Shown: one piece after another, positions 8,710-17,764 of the stretch
Numbering within the stretch: position 1 is the stretch's first letter
Layout of the letters: the number at the start of each line of letters is the position of its first letter
Assembly (NCBI GenBank): GCA_937894355.1
Contig: CALCRD010000426.1
Coordinates: 1-47,120, forward strand
Direction: 5' to 3'
DNA from: an uncultured Bacillus sp.
GTDB lineage: Bacteria > Bacillota > Bacilli > Bacillales > Cytobacillaceae
DNA length: 47,120 nucleotides
Program-made: the position numbers and the translations under genes
Notes under the pieces: model-generated
Databases searched by the model: none
Seen by the model: only the letters and a program-made list of their open reading frames with translations
What the model was told of the DNA's origin: nothing

Positions 8710-10504
8710 TGAATTTGAAGTCGCATTTATCCAAACAAGGGGAGAACAGATTTTATCAGGCAAAGTTGAACATTTTTTTACAAATGAACTGGATTTTTAT
8801 GAAAAAAGGGAAGTTGTTTTCCTAGAGATTAAGGAAAATATTGATGTTTCAATTCTGTTCCGGTCGCCAAACAAAAATTTGCGCCTTTATATGGATGGTC
8901 TTGACACCCTTTCGGAACACCTAATAGAAGTCGATCCGGAAAAGGGTGAGGTTTATTTGCTCCCATCGGAACAGTCGGTCACGCTGTTTTCTAATAAAGA
9001 GGAATATTATCCGTTGATTCCCGGGTTTTATCGATTGGTAGTTGTTGCTGATGGACAATCATTTTTCAGCTGGATAAAAGTAATTCCTAAGCAATTGGAA
9101 GAAAGCCAATGGGAAATCATGAGGGATGAAGTTGAAAAGGAATTAATGGGTCTTGCTAGGGAGATTGTCTTAAACAGAACGGGGATGATTTCGGGTGTTG
9201 AGGGCATTACCCCAGGTATGCTTGGCCAGTTTATTGTGATTAAGAACCGATTCCCATCTGTGATGGCGGCCATAAGTGATTTGTATCGCAAGGTGAACTA
9301 TAGAATTAACAAGGATTATCTGTTAGTTCCAAAGGAAAAGTGCCGAATGATTGATGAAAAAACAGTTAGACATCGGGGCAGTCATCCAGAACACGAACAT
9401 GTTCTCAAGTCACCGCTGAGTGCGATAACCTATGATTTACCAGAGAACCGCCTGGTAAAAAAAATCATTCGGTCTGTTTCACAAACCTTGACCGGGTTTA
9501 TGGAAGCGGTCGAACGAATGGAGAACAGTATTCATAACTCTCATGTTGCTGGTCCATTTCGAACTGAAGCGGAAAAAAGAAAGACCCTGTCTGAGCTTCA
9601 GAATTTAAATGAAATGGCCAGAAAAATGAGGGGGGCGATCCAATGGATTAAGACTTCCCCGTGGTATAACAGTGTCGGGATATCACAATCGTCTGTCGTC
9701 CCTTATATAATGAATAGTGATCCCAGATATCGTGCCCTATATCAGCTTTACCGGGAGCTGGGTGATGAGAACATCCAGTTGACGATGGATAAATCGTATT
9801 CTTATCAATGGAAACGAACAGATAAACTTTATGAGATATGGGGCTTTATTCAATTTATTAAAGTGCTTAGTAGTCAAGAATTGAGCTTTATGCCGGAAAA
9901 AGGCTGGGCATTCAGTGAGCACTTTGATGGCAACCGATTAATCCTTCCCACATTGCCTCCCCAAACAGTGGTTGTGTTCCGAAAGGATAGCCTTCGGGTA
10001 AACCTGGTGTATGAAGCGTTATTACCAACGCAAAGCAAGCTGACAAACAAACAGAATCCGTTATTTACCCGTGGAACTCATACCTGCCCTGACGGTAGAT
10101 TGGATGTATATAAAAATGAGTTATATATCGGCAGTATCATTTTTGATTTAAAATACCGGCCAAGATACTCCATTTGGAATCAAAATCTTATTTATTCCAA
10201 TAAGCAAAATGGTGTCATGAGACAATTAGTTAGCTATGGTGATAACTTGCATTCTCCTTTCCTTTTTGGGGAAAACATCGCAAACCCTTTTAATATAAGT
10301 CCGGTTCAGGAAGTCTGGGCAATCTATCCCAACCGTTATGGAACTGACCGTACCTTTGATTTTCCTGATCATAAGCTGAGCTTGATGGAACTCACTCCAG
10401 GGGGTGACAATTCCTATTTTGCTGGAAAAGTTAAACAGGCCATTGATAAATTGGTTCAAAGAAGTGAGCAATTAATAGGGTTTTTGGATAGAATAGGGGT
10501 TTGA
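8693..10504 (+). CDS. DUF2357/McrC-like protein with PD-(D/E)XK nuclease domain
   Basis: A 603-residue protein. The N-terminal 150 residues are beta-rich. A central helical region contains HEHVLKSPLSAITYDLPENRLVK (about 230-260), typical of DUF2357 proteins that pair with McrB-like ATPases. The C-terminus carries a PD-(D/E)XK nuclease core: CPDGRLDVY (Asp467, Asp471) followed by IIFDLKYR (Asp485, Lys487), then an R-x-L-V-S-Y-G helix. The catalytic set is intact. The gene overlaps the McrB-like gene and ends before a strong terminator. By analogy with McrC it supplies nucleic-acid cleavage when activated by the AAA+ ring. It is more diverged than classical McrC, so the substrate (modified DNA, other DNA or RNA) is open. 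Confidence 0.85.
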   Translation: MAIPFNEFEVAFIQTRGEQILSGKVEHFFTNELDFYEKREVVFLEIKENIDVSILFRSPNKNLRLYMDGLDTLSEHLIEVDPEKGEVYLLPSEQSVTLFSNKEEYYPLIPGFYRLVVVADGQSFFSWIKVIPKQLEESQWEIMRDEVEKELMGLAREIVLNRTGMISGVEGITPGMLGQFIVIKNRFPSVMAAISDLYRKVNYRINKDYLLVPKEKCRMIDEKTVRHRGSHPEHEHVLKSPLSAITYDLPENRLVKKIIRSVSQTLTGFMEAVERMENSIHNSHVAGPFRTEAEKRKTLSELQNLNEMARKMRGAIQWIKTSPWYNSVGISQSSVVPYIMNSDPRYRALYQLYRELGDENIQLTMDKSYSYQWKRTDKLYEIWGFIQFIKVLSSQELSFMPEKGWAFSEHFDGNRLILPTLPPQTVVVFRKDSLRVNLVYEALLPTQSKLTNKQNPLFTRGTHTCPDGRLDVYKNELYIGSIIFDLKYRPRYSIWNQNLIYSNKQNGVMRQLVSYGDNLHSPFLFGENIANPFNISPVQEVWAIYPNRYGTDRTFDFPDHKLSLMELTPGGDNSYFAGKVKQAIDKLVQRSEQLIGFLDRIGV

Positions 10505-10551
10505 TAGATTCCTAATACTCTGAACTTGATTTTAGGTAGGGTTGGCAAGTG

Positions 10552-10600
10552 AAAGGCACCTCCAAGTTGTTTTCCAATAACTTGGATGGTGCCTTTGTAC
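10552..10600 (+). terminator. Terminator of the McrBC-like operon
   Basis: AAAGGCACCTCCAAGTT (10552-10568) pairs with AACTTGGATGGTGCCTTT (10579-10596) with one bulged base. It resembles other GGCACC/GGTGCC hairpins in this window and may be a member of a dispersed family. Confidence 0.8.
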
Positions 10601-10721
10601 TTGTTGTTTGTGTCAGAAAATTCATTATTTCTCTATAATGTGTCTGACGAATGTGAAAGGATATATGATAAGATTTATTTGGCTGTTCTAGAGCCGAAAA
10701 AACGTTAAAAGGAGGATGAAG

Positions 10722-11225
10722 ATGGGCTTAGATATGTTTTTAATATCACTACCCAAGATCGAAGGAATGGATTACGATGAAGTTCAAATGGTTAATCTAG
10801 ACTTAAGTAAACTGCAAGCAAAACAGAATGAAATTTACAAGAAGGTGGAGCCGTACATTAAACATTTTGAGGAATTCGGTCGTTCATGGACTAGTTTGAG
10901 AGAACAAGTTGCCTATTGGAGAAAGGCCAATCAGATTCATAATTGGTTTGTTGAAAACCTTCGAAATGGTGAGGATGAACCTTGTTTTATTGAACTCGTT
11001 ACAAAAGACAATCTAAAAGACCTTTACGACCTATGTATGAAAATTCTATCAGACAGGGAAGAACCTTCAGATATTTTACCCACAAGACCAGGATGTTTTT
11101 TCGGCAGCTACGATTATGATGAATATTATTATTGGCAGATTGAAGAAACCAGAATAATGATAGCCAAACTCCTAGAAACCTTCAATTTCGAAACCCACTA
11201 CTTAATGTACGAATGTTCTTGGTGA
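10722..11225 (+). CDS. Hypothetical protein of a phage/plasmid-associated family
   Basis: AAAGGAGG ends 6 nt before the ATG at 10722; the in-frame ATG at 10716 abuts the site and is less likely. The 167-residue product begins MGLDMFL and contains YWRKANQIHNWFV, then GCFFGSYDYDEYYYW near the C-terminus. I recall this combination (MGLDMYL start, YWRKAN-IH-WFV, FFGSxDYDEYYY) from small uncharacterised proteins common in phages and mobile elements; no function is known to me. Its place between defence operons suggests recent acquisition, but a direct defence role is not shown. The DE/Y-rich C-terminus is strongly acidic. Confidence 0.75.
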   Translation: MGLDMFLISLPKIEGMDYDEVQMVNLDLSKLQAKQNEIYKKVEPYIKHFEEFGRSWTSLREQVAYWRKANQIHNWFVENLRNGEDEPCFIELVTKDNLKDLYDLCMKILSDREEPSDILPTRPGCFFGSYDYDEYYYWQIEETRIMIAKLLETFNFETHYLMYECSW

Positions 11226-11498
11226 AATCCTCACTTTTACTTCCTACTCAACATGAATTATTCCTTTAATTGCATATGTTCGTTAATCCCACAAAATCCA
11301 ATTCCATGTGAATATGATCCTGATGCAGATTTCAAAAAAACGTATAATTCTGGTAAAAGGGGGAATAGTCCCTCAATCCATCTAACCTCTTTTTAAGGGG
11401 TTTATTTTAACGAGTAATTGTAATTAAAATGGTATGGAAAAAATGTCTTCTTACTTTGTTTGTCAGATGTTAATATGAGCTAAAGGAGTTGTTAGTGA

Positions 11499-11855
11499 GT
11501 GGATCAAAAAAATATGTTTCAACTGATTTTAAAAGAAGTCAAAGATTCTAATAAAGAAATTTTAGATGAAATAAACCAAGTGAAAAGTGAATTTATCCAA
11601 GTGAAAAGTGAAATAAACCAAGTGAAAAGTGAATTAAACCAAGTGAAAAGTGAATTAAGCCAAGTGAAAAGTGAATTAAGCCTAGTAAAAGGTGAATTAA
11701 CCCAACTAAATGATAAAGTTGGTCGAATTGAAAAGATTGTAAATTCACATACGGATATTTTGAATTCATTTAAATTTGATGTTGATTATATAGCTCAAAG
11801 ACAAACAAAAACGGATATGAACGTTAATCGAATTGGAAAATTATTAAAATCTTAA
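11499..11855 (+). CDS. Small coiled-coil protein with seven tandem heptads
   Basis: A 118-residue protein starting at GTG, with AAAGGAG about 10 nt upstream. Residues 24-72 are seven consecutive heptads of the type E-(I/L)-x-Q-V-K-S, encoded by a 21-bp tandem repeat. Similar small proteins of Bacillaceae consist of one long amphipathic coiled coil with a conserved short tail, here NSHTDILNSFKFDVDYI. No membrane helix. Function unknown; a role in oligomerisation is all that can be inferred. It is a separate transcription unit, 270 nt after the preceding gene. Confidence 0.7.
   Translation: MDQKNMFQLILKEVKDSNKEILDEINQVKSEFIQVKSEINQVKSELNQVKSELSQVKSELSLVKGELTQLNDKVGRIEKIVNSHTDILNSFKFDVDYIAQRQTKTDMNVNRIGKLLKS
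11568..11714 (+). repeat. In-frame 21-bp tandem repeat, 7 units
   Basis: Seven units of 21 bp, close to GAATTAAACCAAGTGAAAAG plus T, each encoding one heptad (ELNQVKS-like). Units 1-5 are nearly identical and units 6-7 have drifted, the pattern left by slippage or unequal recombination. Copy number may differ between strains. Confidence 0.9.
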
Positions 11856-12221
11856 AAAAAGGGAAACATTACTTTCCTTAAAGAAATGAACAAGTTGGTA
11901 ATGAATTAGAGGAGTATTTTATTGGTAAGAAGTTGGTGTCGAAGTGTGGCAAATCACTTGTCAAAGACTGGTACAAAGGATGGCGGAAGTGGTAAATTCT
12001 AATGGCCGTCATCAGCTGGTTGGCTATATTCTTTATTTTCCAAAAAAGAAGTGCTGGGCACCATCCGATTTTCTGGAGAGTGCCTGGCACTTTTGCTATG
12101 GACTATAATATTTGCAATCAGTTTGGAATGGAGTGCGTAGACAAAGGTATATATGAGAAATGGATTAGTTAGAAAGAGGCAAAGATACGAACAGTGAAAG
12201 AAATAGAATAAATGGATTAAT
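11856..12221. other. Gene-free spacer with a short ORF remnant and a hairpin
   Basis: Bases about 11882-11998 keep an open frame ending in KDWYKGWRKW and a stop. It begins after a stop codon and has no start codon or ribosome binding site, so it looks like the tail of a lost gene. A hairpin at about 12052-12096 (AGTGCTGGGCAC against GTGCCTGGCACT, then TTTT) belongs to the GTGCC-type dispersed hairpins. Nothing else supported. Confidence 0.45.
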
Positions 12222-12400
12222 TATACTCCCTTGGATCAATGAGTTCGCTATACTCATCCTATCTTTCAGAAGCTAGTAAAAAAAATTAGGATTACGCAAA
12301 CCAATGTCGGAAGAGAAAACTACTGGGATAATGCTCACCTAGAATCATTGCACCTTTTCTTTGCTATGCTGCTCAAATTACTCATTCTGATAGAATTAAA
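12222..12400 (+). pseudogene. Relic of an IS3-family transposase (integrase core, C-terminal part)
   Basis: Translating from 12222 gives a DQ-stop-VRYTHP segment, then FQKLVKKIRITQ, then RENYWDNAHLES. This is the order HSDQG-xxYT, K-x-x-ITQS, RxGNCWDNAxxES of the rve domain of IS3-type transposases. The Gly of HSDQG is replaced by a stop codon, the frame decays after LES, and neither the N-terminus nor inverted repeats are visible. It is a dead fragment marking an old insertion inside the defence island. Confidence 0.8.
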
Positions 12401-12499
12401 TGAAATTGCGTGAAATGTATATAGTATTATTTAGAAAAGGATAAACTTAGTTATTAAAGGATTTTGGAATCCAACTAATATTGGGAGGTGACCCAAACC

Positions 12500-15286
12500 A
12501 TGAATGAAGAGCAAAACCTTATCCTTATTAAAAATGAGGATAAGACAGCTCAAATTGACTCTTGCAACCAGCTAAATGGGAACTGGATAGTTCGATATCA
12601 AAATAGTAATAAAGATTATACTTATAAAAAATACAATATTACTTGGTACAAAAATCCTAAGTTAATTAATCATAAAACTTGTATTGTTTTTGAAAATAAA
12701 TTTCCGTTATCAGGTATTGTTTGTATTCTTGATTTTGGCCATATAGTTAAAATAGTGTTTAAAACTGGATATAAGAAAGTATATAATAGGTCAAATATCC
12801 TTATTGAACAATCCTGTTTATCCAATCTTTCTGCAAAAAGTACGTTTGAATACTTAAAAACTATTGCAAATGAAGTAAGTATTAAGTCTGAAATGGAGGG
12901 TAGTTTTTTAGGGAAACAATATAATAAACTCACAAAGGTTAATGCAAACAGTGTTTTGGGAGCATATTTAGAAGGAAAACCATTAATGAGTCAATCTCAG
13001 TTTCCCCAAATCATTTACCCTTTTGGATTTAATATTAGCCAAAAATCAGCAACTGAAAAAGCCTTAACTGAGCAAGTTAGTGTTATAGAAGGACCACCGG
13101 GAACTGGGAAAACGCAAACTATCCTCAATATTATTGCAAATGCGATTATGAATAACAAAACCGTCGCCGTTGTTTCCAATAATAACTCTGCCACAGCCAA
13201 TATCCTTGAAAAACTAGAGAAATATGGTGTGGGTTTTTTTGCAGCCTATCTAGGAAATAAGGAAAATAAAGAGAAATTTTTTTCTGAACAGAAAAGCACA
13301 TATCCTGATATGGTTGAGTGGTCAATGCTAACTGCCGAGTTTCAATCAATTAGTAATATGTTAAAAACATCTCAGAAGAAATTGAATGAAATGCTAAAAT
13401 TCCAAAATAAATGTGCAATTTTTAAACAGGAATTATCCAAACTTAAAACAGAATTTGGCTATTTTATGCAATATTATCATGAATTTAAAGACATTAAATC
13501 CATCAATTTTAATTCCCTAATGAATTTTAGTTCTGACAAGGTTTTGAAATTTCTTCTTGAATATAAAAGGAAACAAGAGCATGGAAAATTCTCTTTTAAA
13601 GATAAAATTCAAAATATATTTCTATACGGAATATTCAACTTTAAATTCTATAAGAACCCACCAGAAGTCTTGATTTCTTTTTTACAAAAAACCTATTATG
13701 AGAAAAAAATCATTGAGATTACTGATCAAATAAAATCATTATCCAATAAACTTGAAAACTATGATTTTGAAAATGAAATGAAAGAATATAGCCGATTTTC
13801 AATAGACTTATTTAAGGCGAAATTGGCTGATAAATATCGAGGTGGTGGAAATCGAACCGTTTTTACAGATGTTGCACTTAGGAGGGGGTTTAGAAATTTT
13901 ATTAACGAGTATCCGGTTATTCTAAGTACAACACATTCGTTGAGAAATAGTGTAGAACAAGATTATATGTTTGATTACGTTATTATAGATGAGGCATCAC
14001 AGGTTGATTTAGTTGCTGGTGCCCTCGCTTTATCATGTGCCAAAAACGCTGTTATTGTGGGGGATATTAAGCAACTCCCAAATGTTGTTCCACCCGAAAT
14101 TGCAAAAACAACAAGTAATCTATTTGCTTCGTATGGATTGCATTCTGCATACAATTATGCAGAACAAAGCATTTTAACTTCATTTCTTGAGTTATTCAAA
14201 AACATTCCTAAAACTCTATTGAAAGAACATTATCGTTGCCATCCCAAAATTATTGGGTTTTGTAACCAAAAATTTTATAATAACGAACTTATTGTATTAA
14301 CAAATGAAAGGGATTCAGATAAACCCCTTATTGTATATAAAACTGCTAAAGGTAACCATGCAAGGGGAAAGATAAATCAAAGACAGATTGACGTTGTTTT
14401 GGAGGAAATTATACCAGAGCAAATAATTAATAGTGGAAACCAATCGGTAGGAGTTATTTCACCCTTTAGATTGCAAGCTAATGAATTCCAGAAGGTTGTA
14501 GGAAATGGGAAGATTGATGCTGACACCGTTCATAAGTATCAGGGCAGAGAAAGAGATATTATTATTCTTTCGACAGTAGCGAATGAAATTGGCGTGAACG
14601 ATTTTGCTGATGATTCTAATCTTATAAATGTTGCTGTTTCCCGTGCAGTAAATCAACTGATCGTTGTTGTATCAGAGGGTAGCGAAGAATGGAAAGGCAC
14701 CAATATTGGGGACTTAATAAAATATATTCAATATAATAATTTTGAAGTAATTGAGAGCCAAATCTACTCAGTGTTTGATCTGCTTTACAAAAATTATTCT
14801 AATAAATTGTTAGAAATGATAAAGAAAAATAAAAATGTATCTGATTACAAATCCGAGAATTTGATGAATGCAATTATTGAAAAAGTATTGTCTCATCCAG
14901 AATTCCAAAGCCTTGACTGGGTGCTCCATCAGCCGTTAAGGATGCTAATAAAAGACCCGATTAAACTAACTGAAGTAGAAAGAAAGTATGCAATGAATAT
15001 TCTAACTCATACTGATTTTGTAATTTTTAACAAGCTAGATAAGATTCCAGTTTTGGTTGTGGAAGTTGACGGACATGCATATCATGCGAACAATCCATTG
15101 CAATTAAAGCGTGACAAAATGAAGGATAATATTTTACAAAAATACAATATTCCGATTTTAAGAATGAAAACTACTGAAAGTAGAGAAGAAAAAAGACTCC
15201 GTCAAAAGCTTGAAGAAATATTAAAACTAGATTCTAATAGAAAGCAGAAAAGTGAGGGACAACAATCTGAATTAATAAATGTTTAA
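12500..15286 (+). CDS. SF1 (DNA2/NAM7-like) helicase fused to a DUF2726-type nuclease
   Basis: GGGAGG precedes the ATG at 12500 by about 11 nt; the upstream in-frame GTG lies inside the ribosome binding site. The 928-residue protein has Walker A EGPPGTGKTQT (Lys204), an insertion of about 250 residues with a helical, coiled-coil character, Walker B IIDEASQVD (Asp497/Glu498), motif III GDIKQLP, motif V-like HKYQGRERDIII, and motif VI NVAVSRAVNQLIVV. This is the AAA_11/AAA_12 arrangement. The C-terminus has VEVDGHAYH (Glu855, Asp857) followed by RDKMKDNILQKYNIPILR, typical of DUF2726 PD-(D/E)XK-like nucleases. It is a stand-alone gene with its own terminator. Such helicase-nuclease fusions are common in defence islands; an antiphage role is inferred from context. 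Confidence 0.88.
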   Translation: MNEEQNLILIKNEDKTAQIDSCNQLNGNWIVRYQNSNKDYTYKKYNITWYKNPKLINHKTCIVFENKFPLSGIVCILDFGHIVKIVFKTGYKKVYNRSNILIEQSCLSNLSAKSTFEYLKTIANEVSIKSEMEGSFLGKQYNKLTKVNANSVLGAYLEGKPLMSQSQFPQIIYPFGFNISQKSATEKALTEQVSVIEGPPGTGKTQTILNIIANAIMNNKTVAVVSNNNSATANILEKLEKYGVGFFAAYLGNKENKEKFFSEQKSTYPDMVEWSMLTAEFQSISNMLKTSQKKLNEMLKFQNKCAIFKQELSKLKTEFGYFMQYYHEFKDIKSINFNSLMNFSSDKVLKFLLEYKRKQEHGKFSFKDKIQNIFLYGIFNFKFYKNPPEVLISFLQKTYYEKKIIEITDQIKSLSNKLENYDFENEMKEYSRFSIDLFKAKLADKYRGGGNRTVFTDVALRRGFRNFINEYPVILSTTHSLRNSVEQDYMFDYVIIDEASQVDLVAGALALSCAKNAVIVGDIKQLPNVVPPEIAKTTSNLFASYGLHSAYNYAEQSILTSFLELFKNIPKTLLKEHYRCHPKIIGFCNQKFYNNELIVLTNERDSDKPLIVYKTAKGNHARGKINQRQIDVVLEEIIPEQIINSGNQSVGVISPFRLQANEFQKVVGNGKIDADTVHKYQGRERDIIILSTVANEIGVNDFADDSNLINVAVSRAVNQLIVVVSEGSEEWKGTNIGDLIKYIQYNNFEVIESQIYSVFDLLYKNYSNKLLEMIKKNKNVSDYKSENLMNAIIEKVLSHPEFQSLDWVLHQPLRMLIKDPIKLTEVERKYAMNILTHTDFVIFNKLDKIPVLVVEVDGHAYHANNPLQLKRDKMKDNILQKYNIPILRMKTTESREEKRLRQKLEEILKLDSNRKQKSEGQQSELINV

Positions 15287-15385
15287 GTCCGCAATTATTG
15301 ATTATTCATTTCTTTCTCCAAAAATACAGCTACAGCGATATTAGAGGTATTGACACACCCTACAGGAGTTTACGGTAAGAAGTTT

Positions 15386-15422
15386 AAATTACCCTTTGCT
15401 CATACAAAGGGTGATTTCTTTA
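15386..15422 (+). terminator. Terminator of the helicase-nuclease gene
   Basis: AAATTACCCTTTG (15386-15398) pairs with CAAAGGGTGATTT (15405-15417) with one wobble, followed by CTTT. Confidence 0.8.
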
Positions 15423-15817
15423 ATGTAATAGAATTAATCGACGTACACAAATAGACTTACCACGATAGTTTAGTGGGTAAGTCTATTTTATTTCGATGTA
15501 GTTTCTACCTTTGAACTAGTTATGAATACTGGAAAATTGCTAGTAATAGAGTGGAAATCCGGGACTTCATGTTGGTTTTCTATAATCTGTAATAAAATTT
15601 TTGATAAATCCCATAATATTACATGGATTTTGTATAATAGACATGTAATATTAGAAAATGAGTATGAAAATGGTGTAGTTATGGTTCGTGAAGACGTTTC
15701 TTGAATCCTGGGGGATTTCTGACAATATGCTCTTATTTGTAAAGGTTTTTCGTATTTCTGCTAATTTTAATTTATTAAAAACGTTGACTTAAAAAATCGG
15801 AAGATAGGTGATTCTTA
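15423..15817. other. Spacer before the Zorya operon with a second hairpin at 15449-15490
   Basis: AAATAGACTTACC (15449-15461) and GGTAAGTCTATTT (15476-15488) form a 13-bp stem followed by TTAT, a second terminator-like element only 30 nt after the first. A 60-codon frame at 15522-15704 has no ribosome binding site and is not called. AGGTG at about 15806 precedes the zorA TTG. A TTGACT sequence at 15784 could be a -35 box, but it lies too close to the start for a normal leader. Confidence 0.55.
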
Positions 15818-17764
15818 TTGTTTTCAATTTTTGAAAATATATTTACTCAAGCCAATAAACTTGGTGTAAGCAATTTTACTAGTGGATTCTTATTGTTTCA
15901 GCTCGTTTTATTTTTAATATTAATTTTATTTCAGGTTTTAAGAATTAATAAAGAAATTGTTATTATGAAAAAAGTTAAAACAAAACTTGATCAAATTAAA
16001 AGAACCAATTCAACAGAAGCCAATGGAATCGATAAAAAAATCAATGACATTTTCACAACGATACAGGAATCTCGATACAAAAAACTTTGGAAGCGTTATT
16101 ACAATCGAATCTCAGAGAAAAAAGAAGATGAAAGAATAAATGTAGAACCATTCTTTGGTTATGACATAATGCATTATCACATGGGATACCGTCCATTAAT
16201 GGATGTTGGTGCAGGAATAAGTGTAAGTATCGGTGTGTTAGGTACATTTGTTGGGTTATCGATGGGACTATCTGACCTTCAAATAGGAGATACTGAGGCA
16301 CTTAGGACAGGAATCGGTGGTCTATTAAATGGGATGAAAGTAGCCTTTTACACATCGGTTTTCGGGGTTCTTTTATCTCTTTTTTGGATTGCAATAGATC
16401 GCATTATTAGTAGTAAACTTGATTCAAATATTGATTGGCATGCAGAAAAAATGGATTATTTATTAAGTGTTGATGATGAGGAGCTATTCTTAAATCGTCT
16501 TGAGAAAATTACCAGGAATCAGTCAGATCATCTAAAAACATTGCTAACAGATGCTTTAGAGAAAGTTATGCAGCCAATGGTTATGACGATACACGAATCA
16601 AATGGTAATGTAAGTTCCGCCTTTTCACAATTAAACGATCAATTTTCAAAATTGCATAGTGGTGTAGAAACACAGTCCAAGCTATTAGAAAATCAATTAG
16701 AATTATCTAAAAATAATAGCCATGATATTTCTGACCGTTTGGTAAAACAGATTGCTGGAAATACACAAGAATCAATTTCTGATTTCAGTTCGCTGATAAA
16801 AGATTCGCAAACGCTACAAACACAGATGGTCCAAACGATTAATCAAGTTGTCGATAATTTTGCATCATCACAAACAAGCCAAACAGAGACTGTTGAGCGA
16901 ACAGAAAGACTGTTCGAAACATTTGAACAAATGACAGATGAATTAAACCAAATGAAAAGTAGTTACTCAGAAGCTTCTACTTTTATGGGTGATTTGTCAA
17001 CTACCTTTCAAAACATTCAACAATTGACAAATGATCAACTTCCTGTCCAGCAAGAGGTGATGCGAAGCAACCAATCTCTTGCTGAGAAGTATGACGGTTT
17101 GACGGAAAGATTTAAGGAATTCAATTCCAACATAGAAAGAAAATATGAAGACCTTTTAGATGAGGTTTTGAGTGTTTCAAAAGGCTTAACCTCAACTTTC
17201 CAACAAATGACCAATAAATTTTCTGATTCAATGAATATTCAATCGACAATGCTGAAGGAATCTGATGTACTTCTCCAAAATGTAAAAGAAGTAGTCGAAC
17301 ACATTACACCGATTGCCCCAGAACTTAAAAATGTGGTTGGTAATATTCAAATTCTAAAAGATCAACTAATAAGCATGCAGGAATTACAAACCTCTTTATT
17401 ACCTGAACTCATCGATATGAAAAAACAGACTAATGAAGTTGTGGAGGAAACACTTATAACAACTAGAGGATATATGAGTGAAATGAAAGAACAGTTGGGT
17501 GTCATGAAGACTAATTGGACAACAACGAAAGATCAATTTGAAATAACAAGGGAGACATTGCAGGTGTCGGTGAAAGATTTTTCCGATAATATTGATAATG
17601 GCTTGTCTAAAACCTATCAACATTTTGATGAAACTTTAACCAATGCGGTTAAACAAGTGAGTCAACTAGTGTATCAATTTAGTGACTTACAAAAGGATTT
17701 CGTAGATACTTTAGAGGATTTAACAGAAGAAATGAGCAGAACGAAAGCTGTGAATCATAAATGA
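15818..17764 (+). CDS. zorA: Zorya protein ZorA (MotA/TolQ/ExbB-like stator with long cytoplasmic tail)
   Basis: A 648-residue protein, TTG start with AGGTG upstream. A membrane helix at about 22-44 is followed by a cytoplasmic loop of about 85 residues. Two further helices, about 127-152 (GAGISVSIGVLGTFVGLSMGL) and 172-196 (MKVAFYTSVFGVLLSLFWIAI), form the MotA/TolQ/ExbB channel signature. From about 205 to the end there are some 440 residues of helical, Gln/Ser/Glu-rich coiled coil, the long tail that distinguishes ZorA from ordinary stator proteins. With ZorB it forms a proton-driven rotary motor in the membrane that senses phage attack and passes a signal to ZorC/ZorD (family knowledge). 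Its stop overlaps zorB (ATGA). Confidence 0.93.
   Translation: MFSIFENIFTQANKLGVSNFTSGFLLFQLVLFLILILFQVLRINKEIVIMKKVKTKLDQIKRTNSTEANGIDKKINDIFTTIQESRYKKLWKRYYNRISEKKEDERINVEPFFGYDIMHYHMGYRPLMDVGAGISVSIGVLGTFVGLSMGLSDLQIGDTEALRTGIGGLLNGMKVAFYTSVFGVLLSLFWIAIDRIISSKLDSNIDWHAEKMDYLLSVDDEELFLNRLEKITRNQSDHLKTLLTDALEKVMQPMVMTIHESNGNVSSAFSQLNDQFSKLHSGVETQSKLLENQLELSKNNSHDISDRLVKQIAGNTQESISDFSSLIKDSQTLQTQMVQTINQVVDNFASSQTSQTETVERTERLFETFEQMTDELNQMKSSYSEASTFMGDLSTTFQNIQQLTNDQLPVQQEVMRSNQSLAEKYDGLTERFKEFNSNIERKYEDLLDEVLSVSKGLTSTFQQMTNKFSDSMNIQSTMLKESDVLLQNVKEVVEHITPIAPELKNVVGNIQILKDQLISMQELQTSLLPELIDMKKQTNEVVEETLITTRGYMSEMKEQLGVMKTNWTTTKDQFEITRETLQVSVKDFSDNIDNGLSKTYQHFDETLTNAVKQVSQLVYQFSDLQKDFVDTLEDLTEEMSRTKAVNHK

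Noticed and set aside
8693..10504. Classical McrC
   Set aside because: The nuclease core fits, but the N-terminal layout is that of DUF2357 proteins, so I call it McrC-like only.
11568..11714. CRISPR-like array
   Set aside because: Repeats are head-to-tail 21-bp units without spacers and lie in frame inside a coiled-coil gene.
15522..15704. 60-codon plus-strand frame before zorA
   Set aside because: No ribosome binding site, no recognisable composition, and it follows two terminators; likely chance.
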